Shown here: one piece after another, positions 36,142 through 49,259 of the stretch | Position numbering within the stretch: the stretch's first letter is position 1 | How the letters are laid out: each line of letters begins with the position of its first letter | From: Lantana camara | Lineage: Eukaryota > Streptophyta > Magnoliopsida > Lamiales > Verbenaceae | Direction: 5' to 3' | Length of the DNA stretch: 64,000 nucleotides | NCBI GenBank assembly: GCA_037501455.1 | Contig: CM074864.1 | Span: 57,417,001-57,481,000, forward strand | Notes under the pieces: generated by a model | Seen by the model: the letters and a program-made list of their open reading frames with translations, nothing else | Database searches by the model: none | What the model was told of the DNA's origin: nothing | Made by a program: the position numbers and the translations under genes

Positions 36142-39100
36142 TTAGATATATCGGTATGTGATTTTGTGCGCCTTGGATATCTCCAGCTTGTGTACGGCCT
36201 CTGGTAACAATTTCTCCAGAGCTGCAACTTGGCTCAAATATGGTTGCCCTGATGCCCTTTTCAGCACATCAAGCACTATTTCTTGAGCAACTTGTTCGCT
36301 ATCTGGCACATTTATGGTAATGTAGCAAAGCAAGAACAAAGCATAAGGATGCACGCTGTCCCCTCCAAAGTTCACTTGGCGAAGGATGCTATCAACCCCT
36401 CCAGCATCTGTAATTTCCTTAGAACGGTCCTGGGCGGGGTAGTAGGCTGAGCACAGCTTAGTAAGCACCAAGCATGTAACGCCCCGGTTTTTATATTTAT
36501 TAATTTCTCACGTTTCATTGTAATTTTATAAATTATATCTTAGCACACTTTCATGGAATTTTATAAATTCATATCAAATTGAGAAATTATTTCATGACTT
36601 GAAAAATAATTGTTACGTGAAATAATTGCCGGAGACGATTTAATTGCCGAATATGAATTAAGTGTCAATTTGTTCGTAAATGATCTTTCCTTAAAATTCA
36701 AGGACCAAATTGCATCTTTATTTCCTTGGATTTAATTGATCAATTCTCAAACCTTTTATCATTAATAGCCTAACTTACACCATTGAGGGACTAAATTGCA
36801 ATTTCAAACATTTCATTAATTTCAAAGCATGAGTCACGTAATAAGCTTCCACATTCTTCCATTTTATCTCATTTTCACCAAGTTCATACAAATCTCTTGC
36901 TTCCTTGCTCCACATTCACGAGACATCAAGAGGAAAGGAAAAATTGGGAATCATCATCTTGAAGCTAAAAGTTTCCAAGGAATTTGCATATCTTGAAGCT
37001 CAATCATCTCCTTTTTCCATCTCTTTTCATTCAAGACACATGTAAGCTTGATTATATAATCTTTTGATGATTTTCATGGAAGCTAGGGTTTAGTAAATTA
37101 TGAAATAAATGGATTATTTGATGTTTGTTACATGAATATGTGATTATATCATGATTTGAGTTATGAATTCTTGAAGAAAGTAAGCTTATGTGATGATTTG
37201 GGGTATAAGCTTGAAAGTGGAAATTCTTGATGTTCTTGAGTAATTCAAGTGTTTATATGGAATTTATGGTACCTTAATCATGTACACATGCTTATTCCCT
37301 GAATTCTTGCATTTTAATGTGTTTGTGATGGAGTTTTGAGTGTTTGTGTTTTGTTACCGAAGCCATCCCCTGTTTTTCCGACTCCCTTCCCCTGTTCCAA
37401 TTGCTCTGGTTTTTCTACTGTAGTAAATATTTGAAGTTTAGAACACTCTCCTTTTTACGGTTCGTCAATATCTATTTTCGTTTGTGAGTTATGGCCGTTC
37501 TAATTTGGTGCCGCCAAACTGTCGCGAATCTGCGTTAACTCAATTTAAAACCGAATTGTGGCTTGTTGAGTTGGAATTTTTCAAAACTGTTTTATGGGGA
37601 TATTCTTGATATATTATAGATGTTCTCTGCAAAAATTGGTGTCAATCCGAATTGATTTGAACCCCGAGAAAAATAGTAACATCCCCTGCTGTCCCCTGTT
37701 TTCATATTTCGGTTTTGGCTTGATCGGGGGGACTAAATGATGGAAGTTTTTAAAACTGTTTTACTGGGGTATTTCAGGGTATGTTATAAGTATTTCCACC
37801 AATTTTCAGATCGTTTCGACTTCGTTTGATAAGGGAACGACGATCATCTTTCACTACTAGCGCTGCAGGAAATTTTCTGTTTTGGGTCATATTCAAACGA
37901 AATCTGGTATTTGCTCGGGATGAATTAGAATGTGAGTCTTATATTTTTGTAAAGATATGTTTGTCTAGTTTTCTAGGAATTTTGCGGTTCGTTAAAATTC
38001 ATTCCGATGAAGGAGTTATGCTCATTTGAATACAACATGCGCATGTTCAAAATTTTCTGCATTAATGTCACATTTTGCTCCAATGATTTCTTTGATCCCA
38101 AAGTGCTATTATATGATTGAATACATGCTAAAACAAGATACTTTCATGCCATATTGTTCATTGTTCATTTCTCGTTGTCTCGTTGCATTTTCGCCGTTCG
38201 TCCTAGTTGGTCCATTTAGAGTCATGTCTCACATATACATATGTATTTCTTGCACAGACCAGCTTTTCGTGACGAGGAGCAGGGCTGTAGACCGTGATTG
38301 TGCTCGTATTTTGTCGGTAAAGGTGAGGTTTAACTACTAGCTACTTAGAACCCGTATAACCTTTACTTGAATTTCGGCTAAAATGTATATATATAGCTAT
38401 AATCTTTCCAAAGCTCTCAAATCGTGTTCTTTGAAAGTAAACCGTGTTCATGAAAATCAAGTCATGTTACCGTGATCGTGTTTTGGCGAGTATTCATGTA
38501 CCGTGCACCGTGGGCCCGAGAGTTAGTGTTTGAGCCAACCGGGAAAGCATAGGGCTGACGGGTAACTCTTACACTTCTCTCTTACCGTGGGGATGAACCC
38601 TGAACCCACCAGGAGGATTGGTGGAGGAAGGAGTCCCGTACGTGGGAGTCATGTTCCCGACGTACACCGTGTTACCGTGGGTGGTTAGGGCCTTGCAAAC
38701 CCACCACCATTGGAGAAAATGGAGTTCGTGTTATTGATCGTGTGCACTATAATGATTTGTGTGATAACTTAATTAAATGAAAACGTAATCTTTGTTCACT
38801 GTCGGGGCTGGTTGGAGATCGTGCACGCCCCTCGCCAGGGCCATTGATTGTTGGAATAAAAGTGATTAACGTGTTAAACTTGACAGTTGTAATCTCGGGC
38901 GAGTTCTATATTATTCTTGAACTTATATTATCTTTAGTTATAAAACCTTACCCGAGGTTATAACTTGCATGTTATCTGCGCTAATATATTTATGCCCCTC
39001 ACTCAGTCTTCCATAGACTGACGCCTCCACCTTTCAGGGTGTCGCGGTCGTGTGCTAGGCGGGAGTCAGATTCGTGTCAGGTCTTCCAGCTGAGTCTAGC

Positions 39101-40903
39101 ACTTCATACATTTTCATGATATTGATAGTGATATTTCCGGGTTTAGCATGTTATGGTTATTGTTAGTAATTGGAGATTTTTGCATGTATAATATGAGAGA
39201 TGATAATGTATTGATATGATGAGCTTTTGGATATTTGACATATGGTGAAATGATAATGTTATGCTTCCGCTTTTGAGATTCCTATGTTGGCTTTAATTCA
39301 TTTAGGGTCTAGTCCCGCCTAGCTAGCTTGGTTCTTTTATTTGTCACCCGTTCGCTATAGGTTAGTTCATGTACGGAGTATCCATTTCGTATGTGGATAA
39401 GCCTATAGTGCGGGGGTGTGGCATCCATACGTGAAGGGTGCTACAAAGCAAGCTTCCCTAGAAACCTTGATTTCACTTCCACGCATCAATTTCAGAAGAG
39501 GTTTGATCATCATGCTTGTCTCAGTTTCTTCCAATGTTGTTGCAAACTGCCCAACAATCTTCATACAGAAAATCAGGAGTTCTGAATCACCAACAATCTC
39601 CAGGACCTTATAAAGTTGACTAACCAAAGATTTGCAGTTTGGAGAATTCGGGTTGAACGCTGATTTTCTCAATTGAGGATTTTTCTCCGCTATTGCTATG
39701 ATCTCCAACAGAACCATTGAAGAATAGTATCGAACTCGTTCCTCCAAGAGGACAGCAAAGCAAGGTATGGCACATGACTCAGTGATGCTTAAGCAAATGG
39801 TAGAGTTACCCTTGGCGAGTTGCCAAAGGGCTCTAGCAGCCATCTCCTTCATATGTGCTTTAGTTATAGGGTACTCCATTTCCCTTGCTTTATTAGTTGT
39901 AACCACATCATGCACAGTCTCGAAAGCTAGATGGCCAACGAGAACCTCAACGATGTCATGCTGAGCGAAGAGATTTTGGCACTTGGGGTAACACATAGCA
40001 AGCTCGGACACGGCCCACGCCACGTCCGCCTGCACCTTCATAGGGCCTTCTTTGAGCATTTTCACGAACACCTGGGTTGCACCGGCATCAATCATGTGTT
40101 GCACGTTTACTGGGTTCTTTACAAGCCATCCAATCGCCCTAATCGCATTCTCTTGCCCCTTTAAATTCCCTTCCTCCACCAATTTCAACAAAGGAGAAAT
40201 GCCACCTTCCTCAACGATCAATTCCCCATGCTGATCACTGCCGCGGGCTAAAGACGCCAAAGTCACAGCTGCATCAGATCGGTTGTCCATAGAACCCATG
40301 TACAAAGTGGTGATCTGCTCCCAAACAAGACATAGTATTGGCTCATTTATGGTAATCGGGGGGAATCTCAGGTCCTCATCGGCTTCACAATCAGAGATGG
40401 CAAGCAGCCAAGACACATCCTCAATGGAGTTCTCAAGAAGGGAAAACATCTTTTGGAATGTCTCGGAGGGGATGATGTTGAAAATACGTTTCACGCCGTG
40501 GCGGCTGCATTTCTTAACCAGTTTCAGCGCCTTCTCCAAGACAAGCTCCGTGTCCGACACGATGCGACATGTGGGCCTGTCGTACAAGTCGTTGCATGCA
40601 CTCGCCGCCTGTCGAAGCATTCCAGCAAGGTTCTCAGCCTTGGACTTGATTTCCAGACATTCTTGCTTGTAGATTACTGTGTTCCCTGCCGCCTTTATCA
40701 CTTGATCCGTCAACGAACCTGGCACATAGTCAAGTACAGTAATAAATTGAGAATTATAGGCTGAAACATTGAAAGCAGAGGAAATGGAGCTGTTGAAGCT
40801 GGTCTCCCTGGATGAGAGAAGTGCCAATTGGCACATAGTCAAGCTTCTCTCTATCAAGTGTGGCGTCAACCAGCCTCTCCCAGTTATCATATATGCTCGA
40901 CAT
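36142..40903 (-). pseudogene. ARO: ARO-type armadillo repeat protein, copy 2, split by LTR and frameshifts
   Basis: Close paralog of 10568-12364, same strand. The body (39450-40840) is open and very similar (QVIKAAGNTVIYKQECLE, DLYDRPTCRI, NEPILCLVWEQI, KVQADVAWAVSELA). It lacks the TGA of copy 1. Three lesions disable it. Just after the original ATG (40901-40903) a few bases are replaced by a longer stretch containing CTTGACTATGTGCCA, shifting the frame. A 2971-bp LTR with AAGCA duplications (36475-39445) sits in an ARM repeat. The last codons are shifted by a one-base loss after KAHK. A downstream ATG (40890, MITGRGW) would restore the frame with an altered N terminus, but the LTR still truncates the protein. 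Confidence 0.88.
36475..39445 (+). mobile_element. Long LTR-like insertion 3 (probable solo LTR, 2971 bp) in ARO copy 2
   Basis: It starts TGTAACGCCCCGG and ends GGGTGCTACA, with perfect 5-bp duplications AAGCA (36470-36474, 39446-39450). ARO copy 1 provides the empty-site comparison. Family motifs are the CAGTC/GACTG hairpin (39003-39021), GCTAGGCGG (39054), CCGCCTAGC (39315) and CCATTTCGTA (near 39383). No internal protein domain is present. It stands opposite in orientation to the gene. Confidence 0.92.
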
Positions 40904-42990
40904 AGCTCCCTTTCTCTACAAGAAATGATATAGACCTAAAAACGAAAATACCACTTTAGAAATGTCTTCTCTAAGTGCTGGATATGCTTTGTTAGAGGAA
41001 AGAACAGAGAAGGAACACAGGAAACTGCACCTAATTTGCCACTTCTGTGATCTTCTTTAGTAAATTGCTTCTTGGAACAGTAAAATACAGCCGCCCCATT
41101 ATATTAAATCCTCACCAAAAAGACTACCATTTATATTAACAAGGAAATAAGACGAAAACTACTTCAAAACTTCATCATTGGTACCTTTTTTCTTCAGAAA
41201 TCACATCTTTTGACTGGAAGTCAAACCTCTACCGAGGAGTAGGGTGGACTGGATAAAATAATACAGATTGCATTGATTAAGGTAATTGCATGGTTTAACA
41301 TATACCATTGATTAAAGTTAATGCATTGGCATTGAGACAATTTTTTTCAGGCTAAAACGTTCCAATCATTAAAAATTAATACAAATAAAGTTTGTATCTT
41401 TATGCAGAATGATTGCATTTTCTCCTGATTAGGTAGGTAGAATACACACACATATATATATATATGAGCAAATTATATTTTCGGTCCCATAGGATTAGGT
41501 ATTTTGCAATTTTAGTTCTATTTCTTTGAAATTAGACACATTTAGTTTTATTATTTTCAAAAAGTTATAATTTTGGTCTCATCCGTCAAATAATCGATGG
41601 AATTTTTTTTTTTTTTTTTTTGCCGTTAAGTGTAATTTGGAGGAAAAATTATTATTCATTAGGTTGTTTTTTGTGGGAGTTTGCTTATTAATAGCTCATT
41701 TTAACACCACATGATCTTAATGAGAATGATTTAGAATAATACTTCAAAGATAGATTCCAGTCCTTCCTTTTCTCTTTTTTATGTTTCTTTTTTCCCTCTT
41801 CTTAATTGCAGTATTGGGAATCAGTCTTTCCGTTATGGAAAAAAATTCAAAAAATGGGACTCTTTTCTCTCATGTGATGTGAATTTGTAACTGATAGTGA
41901 TTAATCAATTATACAAATTGATTTGTTTTGTTTATTTTTAGAGAGTCCAATAGTTGGTGCAGTTAGATTTTTAAAATGGCCAACATCATTGAGTGCAGGG
42001 GAGTTTTCTTTTCTCTATCTGAAATCGAGTTAATTCAAATACAGTTCACATCTGATATACGACACTTCCTTCCTGAAAATATCTGTTTGAATATGCTGGT
42101 TGTAGAGAAAATTAAGAAGAAATGGGTACGGTTGCGTTCGTGTCCCAAGGTTAATTAAACATCGATCTCCTGGTGTAGAAATGTTTGATTTATAATGTCC
42201 AGCAATATTAATGAAAAGATACAACTAGAGTCCACTCAACTTTTCCAACTGGAGTTATCTAATAATAATATTATACTCTCAAACACTTGGCAATCAATAT
42301 CTGAATTTAAATTTATAATTATAATAGCATGCCAAGGCCAAATATCCGGGAAATTTTTTGTAATCTCTTATATTATATATCTCAAGCCCCAAGGGAAGTT
42401 TGTGTAATTACACCAAACCTGAAGTCATGCCGGTGTACCCTTTTCATTGAAACATCCTTAATTTTTACAGGTTTTCAAGAACCCATCCCTGACAACTAAT
42501 TAATTCCTCAACCTTTCATTCTGAAATGGAGCTTTTGCCACCTTACAGAAACATGGGAGCAAATTCTAGAGGTTGTTTTCAATTCAGTTCCCTCAATGTA
42601 CAATTGGATTGGATACCAACCTATTTTAAATCAATTGGCCATAAACATAGAGGTTTATTTCTAATTAATTTTTTAAGTTAATAATGCTAATTATTTATTT
42701 ATTTAAACTTCTAATAATGTGAATTATGTTACCTAAGGTGCTCGGCCGCTGGCCAACAATGACTTTATAATTACCCGAAATGAACAAAGAACTTATAAGA
42801 GTAAAAGAAAGTAAGAAACAGAATTGAAATTCAACTCTTCATATTAACAATTTCAGGACAGTCTACCTTTAATTTCCACTAAAAGAATGAACAAAATCAC
42901 AGGCAAAAGCTACGAAATAGTTCCTGGACATGTATGAGCTGCAAGAGCTTTGAAAAATTAGTATCAATGGGGAGATGAAAGATGAAGAAC
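40904..42990. other. Upstream of ARO copy 2 and spacer to CSN6
   Basis: The part to about 42060 aligns with 12365-13500. An AT-rich insert near 41455-41710, absent from copy 1, has a small TA microsatellite and a long T run, and may be a MITE. No gene is seen in 42060-42990; the right part should hold the CSN6 3' UTR. Confidence 0.55.
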
Positions 42991-42993
42991 CTT

Positions 42994-45628
42994 TTAGAGA
43001 ATAGAAGTTGGAGACGCCCTTTTACTTCCCCCATAAGCAGTGTGGATTTTGTCAGCCAACTCATTCATCGTGCTGCTCAAGAACCAAAACGACGAGTATA
43101 TGTAAGATGCATCAAGCAAACTGAAAATAGTTGAAGTTTGATGAGTGTGATAGGAAAAACATAGGTTACATAAGCCTGACAGCTGTACCTTGTGCAGTCG
43201 GTTAACATGGCAAGATGGGTCATCAGTAATGTATCATTGTATTCCTGGAAATGATTTACTATTAGGATCAGGAATCAAAGAAAAGGGAAAAGTTGATTTA
43301 TGGAAATAATGATGACTAGAAAGAGGAAAAATTTAGTATCTGAAAAAAGAGAAAGACATTAGTTCGCTCACCATCAGCAAATCGTCTAGAAACTTTTCAG
43401 ATTTAATGGCAGCTGGTAATCCTCCCAAGATACTTGATGCTTGCCTTAGAAATGAATACTCACAGGGAGTTTCGCCTGCAAGCAGCGGCAAGCCATGAAC
43501 ATATTAACATGCTAATGCAAAAAGTAATACTGAATCTTCTAGACTCCTTCTGGGGATATCTCTAACTCTTAATGCTAGCAAAAGAAATACAGGCATCACT
43601 GAAACAATGAGGATAAAACTACATCTTAACAATCCAATGATGGGGAAGACCAAACAATATTATGATTGCTTCACAATAGGGACTTGAAATTTAAGATCTC
43701 TAAAGAGTTAGAAAGCCTTGCCAGATGCTTCGTACCCTTATATTCCTCAACCAAAAAAGAACGGAAATTTGTATCTACTCTACGAACACCCTTGGTGGGG
43801 GGCAGGGGGGGAGTACCGTTCTGCATGGCAAGAAGATAGTCAAGTAGCACTTTGAGTCGTCCATTCAGCATCTTGATGGCACTGCATATGCCAGTAAGTT
43901 GAGCAGCTACTACAAAGAAAGATCAATCATAAGTAACTTAACCTTTACAATCAAGACCCAGCAATTATAGGGATGAATGCAGGTGGACATTGAGTGCATG
44001 TGTCAATTCAAGTAAATATCAGACAAGAAAGGCTCACATAGAGTTGCAGCTGAATCTCCAGAGGAGTTTAGACGAGTAACATGATCAACTGATACTTTTT
44101 CAGCATCCACTGTCTGCAAGCAAATAAAAAAGACACTGCCTCAAATAATCTAAATCTTGGATGAAGTGCTATACAAATTTTTTTAAAACAAATAGTACCT
44201 CTATTGTGTAGGTTGACCTAACAAAAACGTGCTGCGGATTGCCATCAATAACATGCATCTCTTGAATGATATTATTTATATGCAAAACACAGCCATTGAT
44301 AGTGTCAATCACTACTTTAAATTTCAATTATCATAAAAGATTATCTAACCAAGTAAGATTTCATGACCTGGAGAATGTGATTCATGGATCCCTTTCTATT
44401 AGATAACACTTGCTTCATAAAGGGTAACATAATTCTTCAGTCACCAGAAAACAGCAACATGGTTGTCTACCACACTTCGGAAGTGAAATGCAAACAACTC
44501 CAAAGTGAAACAATTCATCACACACAATTTATATGCTAGTTTATATCAAAACATGCAAAGCTAAATACAATTTAAATGGGAAGATGTGCTGGTTAGTTAT
44601 GTGTTCCACAACAAGTCATTTTTTGAGAAAGGACACAGAAATATGTGATCTCTTAAGAAGATTAGCAACAAAAAGAAATATAAAGGCAAATAAGCAATAC
44701 AGTCTTCGACATAAAGGACAGAGAGATGCTGATATAATCAAAGTACCAACCAACACATTATGATACCCTGGCAACAAATTCAGATTAATATTCCTCGTTA
44801 ACAGATAATAGAGTTTCGAAGATCAACGGCAATAAGTAAATGAAATACATACCACTTTCATAAATTGTGATAGGCAGGTCTTTCTGCGCAGCATCAATTT
44901 CAGGATTGAGAAGCATATAGACAGGGCTCTCAATTATTTGCATCAACTGTAAAACACAAATATTTCTCAAAAACACAAAATCCGGAATATTCCCGCTTCA
45001 AGCCACAGGTCATCCTTCTAAACGTGATATCAATGTTAGCAAAAGAAATAAAAGCCTATGCACATGCGAAAGCCTCGGAACGAAAATGGTAAAACAGTTC
45101 CATTAAAATGAGGTTCAATGAGATCGAGAACTCACAGATTTGTGGATAATCATATCGGATTCCAGTACATCACTCCCCGTCGAGTACCATCCGAGAAGGT
45201 GAAAATTCGGAAACGCCTTCTCATCTGACCACATCAAATATCATAATTTCAATTCGATTTTCCCCAATGGAAACCCAACCACTATCTAAACACACATGCA
45301 GAAAGGAGAAAATCAGAGTCTCAAAAGCACTAAAAAACACAAAAAAGCCAAAAAAAATGGAGAAAAAGCACCCGAACACACAGAGATCTTGCTGTTCCTC
45401 GAGAAGATAGCGGAGGAGTGAGTTGGTGGAGGAGTCGTAGATTAGCTGGAAGCTGTTACAAATTTCGACGGTGCGGCCGCACTGGACACCGATGACGCAG
45501 CCGTAAACGCGCGGCGGAGGAGAGGCCGGAAGAGACTGAGACTTTAATCGAGTGTAGTGATCGGAGATATTGAGAATGACGAGTGGATGGAGCTTGATGG
45601 TTAGGCTGCTGCTCGAAGACGACGCCAT
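42994..45628 (-). CDS. CSN6: COP9 signalosome complex subunit 6
   Basis: MPN-domain subunit of the COP9 signalosome, which removes NEDD8/RUB from cullin ubiquitin ligases in the nucleus. CSN6 is the non-catalytic partner of CSN5 and lacks the JAMM zinc motif. Nine exons were read: 45382-45628, 45136-45224, 44853-44946, 44199-44260, 44038-44113, 43817-43909, 43372-43475, 43189-43244 and 42994-43075. They total 903 nt, 300 residues, all in phase; plant CSN6 is about 317. Recognised segments are MASSSSSSLTIKLHPLVILN, RVYGCVIGVQCGRTVEI, LLGWYSTGSD, ESPVYMLLNP, AQKDLPITIYES and AQLTGICSAIKMLN. The start at 45628 is chosen by homology; an in-frame ATG at 45664 would add 12 residues. The last 15 residues depart from the usual RRGGR-type tail. 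Confidence 0.93.
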
Positions 45629-46020
45629 TTCTCCCTCTGCTTTCAGTTCCTCGAGCTTTTTCACCGCGCTTTTGTTGATTTGGAAATAATTTAGAATTTA
45701 GTGCTTTTAAAGTGTTTTTGGCGGAATTGCATTTTTAGTCCCTCGTGATTAGTATTCTTCAATTTAGTCACGTACTTTATACAAATCTCAATTCAGTCCC
45801 AAACCCCAAATTTCCAACCAATATGATCCAAATGTTACTGTACTGGCCGTTGGAAAATTAATGGAACGGTGCGACTAAAAATGTAATTTACCGAATGTGT
45901 TTTTAGTAATTGTGGCTGAATTTTTGTAATTGTTGGAACTAATATTGTGTTACCTTTCTCGAAAAAAAAAATAATATTAGCATTCGATTGTCTTCACATG
46001 TGAAAACTGACCTCTCATGG

Positions 46021-46975
46021 CAGATTTAGTTGGAATGATAGGCATCGATCGGTGATGTGTGAGCCGGACAAATACGAGGTGAGCGGCAGCGCCATGTATT
46101 AGTTTGTCATGTTTTAATTAAAATTTACAAAAGATGTTCCCCGCATATGTTTTACAGAATTAGAGTAAATGCATAAGTTGTGTGTTTTGAGATGTCATCT
46201 CGAATTTGTAAGAACAGTGTCAATGATGTTCATGATAGTTAGTAATTTATGATGAATGAATACAGACACGACATATATAATATAGATACGGTGAATCAAT
46301 TTTTTTTTTTTTTAAATTTATACTTGAGGAGTGCCGAACACAGTATTCAATACGAATATCCAATACAATACAATATAATATGATAAAATAATATTTACAT
46401 AAATATCCGTGCATCATAATTAATAATAGTTTCGAAATCATCCGGACGGCCAAAATATAATAAATAATCATTAATAATCACTAGTATATATAATCACTGT
46501 GATATCACTTGAAATAATTACATATACCAGTAACTCCCGTACACCATGGTCATTTGGGCGATATTGGTTGGATACTATCATTCACAGATAATTTTAAAAA
46601 TATCATTTTGCTGTGTCGTATCGTGTCGGACACTTGTGTCGGACACCGTGTCCGACACTCCCCACGTGAAAAATTCAAGAAAAAATTTGTGTCGCCATAT
46701 CCGTGTCGTATCGTGTCGTGTCCGTATCGTCGTATTCATATTCGTGCATCATAGGTTGGAAAATTCTTCTAGGAATTGGGAGTGGGTCTCAATTCCTATG
46801 GCTCATTTTCTTTTGTTAAATGAAATGTACCCTTACGTCCAATTTTATGATCATTTTCTCTTTTCTTTTTTTTTCTTTTTCATCTTTTCTTAAAACTTTT
46901 TTTTTTTTGGCTTTTTGTTTCTTTTTTTGATTTTTTTTTTTTACACAAAACATTATAAATATAATATTTGTAGGA
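46021..46975 (-). pseudogene. Plant mobile domain gene fragment B (noncoding debris)
   Basis: The sequence parallels 50490-50960 of the PMD gene: TTTGAGATGTCATCTCGAA, the ATAATCACTA stretch, and CACCATGGTCATTTGGGCGA at 46542. It carries the single-copy version of the 30-bp unit that is doubled in the live gene. Frames are broken. It parallels fragment A at 21524-22471 as well. Confidence 0.65.
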
Positions 46976-48158
46976 AAAAGAATATGAGTTTTAATTACAT
47001 TTTCTATTTTCATTTCTAAATTTAATGTACTAAAATGTTATATATTTACGAGAGTTGTACATAAAATCTAATTTAGTAAAGTGTTATATATTTATGAGTG
47101 TTATACACTAAATTTAATGTAGTAAATTATTATATTTTTACCGTAGATTTAGTAAAGTATACTAATTTGTTTATAAAATATACTTTATTACAAAAAATAT
47201 ATATAATTTTTTGTTAAATATGTTCTTTTCATAATGTTATGTGTCTATTTATCAAAATTAAAAAGATATAAATAAAGGGGAAAAAAAACAGAAAAAAGTG
47301 ACATAATATTTTATTTTATGTTTTTATTTCTAAATTTACTATATTAAATTTAGAAATAGAAATAGAAAATTTTGTTACAAAATCAAAAGTTTTTGTCACA
47401 AATGTTATATTTTTAGTGTTTTTCATATTTATCAAACTTACAAAAATAACAAAAAAAAGGAAAAAGAAAAAGGCAAAGGCAAAGAAAAGGTTTTAAAATA
47501 AAAACAAAAAACAAAAACGAAAAGGCACATATAAAAATAAAATTGGGTGTGTGCAATAGTGGTACATTTTGTTTAATTAAAAAAGAGTCAGATATAGGAA
47601 TTGAGCCCACACTCGATTCTACAACAAGCTCCCATATCGAGAACCGAACCCTCAGTCTGGGATACAAGGCCACCGCGTGGGTCTTGGTCATTGCAACTCG
47701 ACTCATAAAAGAATTTCCCATATTCGTCGGTGGTATGATGAATGCAATGGCGAAGGCGTATCTTATTAGTTACTTTCTTACCAAGTTAATGAATGTTCTT
47801 TACAACATCTCGTTCCCAAGTGACAAGAACAATATATTTATGTTGAATACATCTAATTTAAATACATCTCTATAGAATATACATAGCTAATCTATACTAA
47901 ATACATATATTTTAATTTAATAACTTTTCAAAATAATAATAATAATAATAATTTAATAGAGTTCATTGAACAGCAGCATAGATTAGCAAATCCCTGTTTG
48001 AACAAAATGAAGTTTACACTAATCTAAGTAAATGAGTAATCATGACAACAGATCGGTCCAAATGATTAAATTGTTCTTTCTCCGTGAGAAGAGAAATTAA
48101 CCATTTCGATACTGATATAGATTTGACATGCATTTTATCAAACATAACACTTACAGAC
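46976..48158. other. AT-rich spacer
   Basis: No gene is apparent. Repeated AATGTACTAAAATGTTATATATTTA-like words (46980-47140) and inverted AAATTTAGAAATAGAAA words (47320-47360) suggest decayed MITEs. A stretch near 47570-47720 may be SINE-derived (see rejected). From about 48050 the sequence aligns with 62320. Confidence 0.45.
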
Positions 48159-48161
48159 TTA

Positions 48162-48978
48162 GGGCGAGTTTACTTTGAGAGTTAGCAAACCGTCAGGAGT
48201 GGGTTAAAAAATATAAAAATTCTGGTAATATAACCAGAGTTCTCATTTACTTTAATTAATAAACTTCCGTTTAAATAGCCTTAAATTCTCACATTTTTAC
48301 TTTTCTATTTTATAATCATTATCTTTCCAAGTTTGTCTTATCTTGTTTCACTAAATAATTGCTATTGATATCCAAATATTCTATGATATTAAACTAAATA
48401 ACAGATTAATTTACGTTTATCAACAACATCTCCCACACTAAATAATTGCTATTGATATCCAAATATTCTATGATATTAAACTAAATAACATATTAATTTA
48501 CGTTTATCAACAACATCTCCCACGTACTTTACTTTTCTCATACAACAAAAATAAAATTAATGATGCTTAGCAGTTAATAATAATAATCAATCATACCTGG
48601 CAATTAATAATAAAATTATAGATAATAGTAATTAACTATACTTAGCTATTAATAGTAATTAATTTTTCCATTTTTTGATACTTAACTATTAATAATAAAA
48701 TTTTGTTAATGTTAAATAAATCAAAATATAATATGTTTGTAAAAGAAGAACGTGGTTTCTAGATATGAGGAAAAAACGGGGTATTTCAGTAAAAATACTC
48801 TCTCAGAAAAAACTAGTTATTTAACGGCTACTTTTTATCAAGATTATATAATCAAGTTTTTCCCATTCTTATCCCGGGGCTCCAAAAAAATGATAGATTT
48901 CTTTTCTATTAAAGTAAAGCGTAGAATAAGGGTCTTTATTCTACCAAACTCATATATTCTTATAAAGTAAACTCGCCC
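48162..48978. mobile_element. Tourist-like (PIF/Harbinger) MITE with internal duplication
   Basis: The ends GGGCGAGTTTACTTT and AAAGTAAACTCGCCC are perfect inverted repeats, flanked by TTA at 48159-48161 and 48979-48981, the 3-bp target of the Harbinger superfamily. The paralogous site near 62370 (AACATAACACTTACAG then TACATACTAC) lacks the element. An 87-bp tandem duplication lies inside (48350-48436 and 48437-48523, one mismatch). There is no transposase. Confidence 0.88.
48350..48523. repeat. 87-bp tandem duplication inside the Tourist-like MITE
   Basis: Two adjacent 87-bp copies beginning ACTAAATAATTGC differ at one base (ACAGATT versus ACATATT). The near identity points to a recent event. 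Confidence 0.95.
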
Positions 48979-49259
48979 TTAGAGTACATGCTACAATAAC
49001 AAATCATGCTGTAAACTTCAAAAGAGGACCACGTAAATACCATAGCAATCTTTATGTAAAGGGAAGTATCAGACTACAGAGAGTTCCAAACATATAAAGA
49101 AACTCTACTGATGGAAAAAGCTATAGCCTATAGGAACAACTCAGAAGGGAAGCCAAAACACCTTTCGGGGTTTCCAGTCGCGCAAGGAAATCTCCGATAT
49201 TCCAGTCAAAACTTCACAAAAATTAGGATCGGAAAAAAAAAAATGGAGAAGTTGATTTA

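Noticed and set aside
45629..45664. Upstream in-frame ATG extending CSN6 by 12 residues
   Set aside because: Plant CSN6 proteins start at the MASSSSS motif; the extra MKKLEELKAEGE is probably leader sequence, though it cannot be fully excluded.
47570..47720. SINE-like stretch read on the minus strand (GAGGGTTCGGTTCTC as box B)
   Set aside because: No convincing box A, tail or target duplication.
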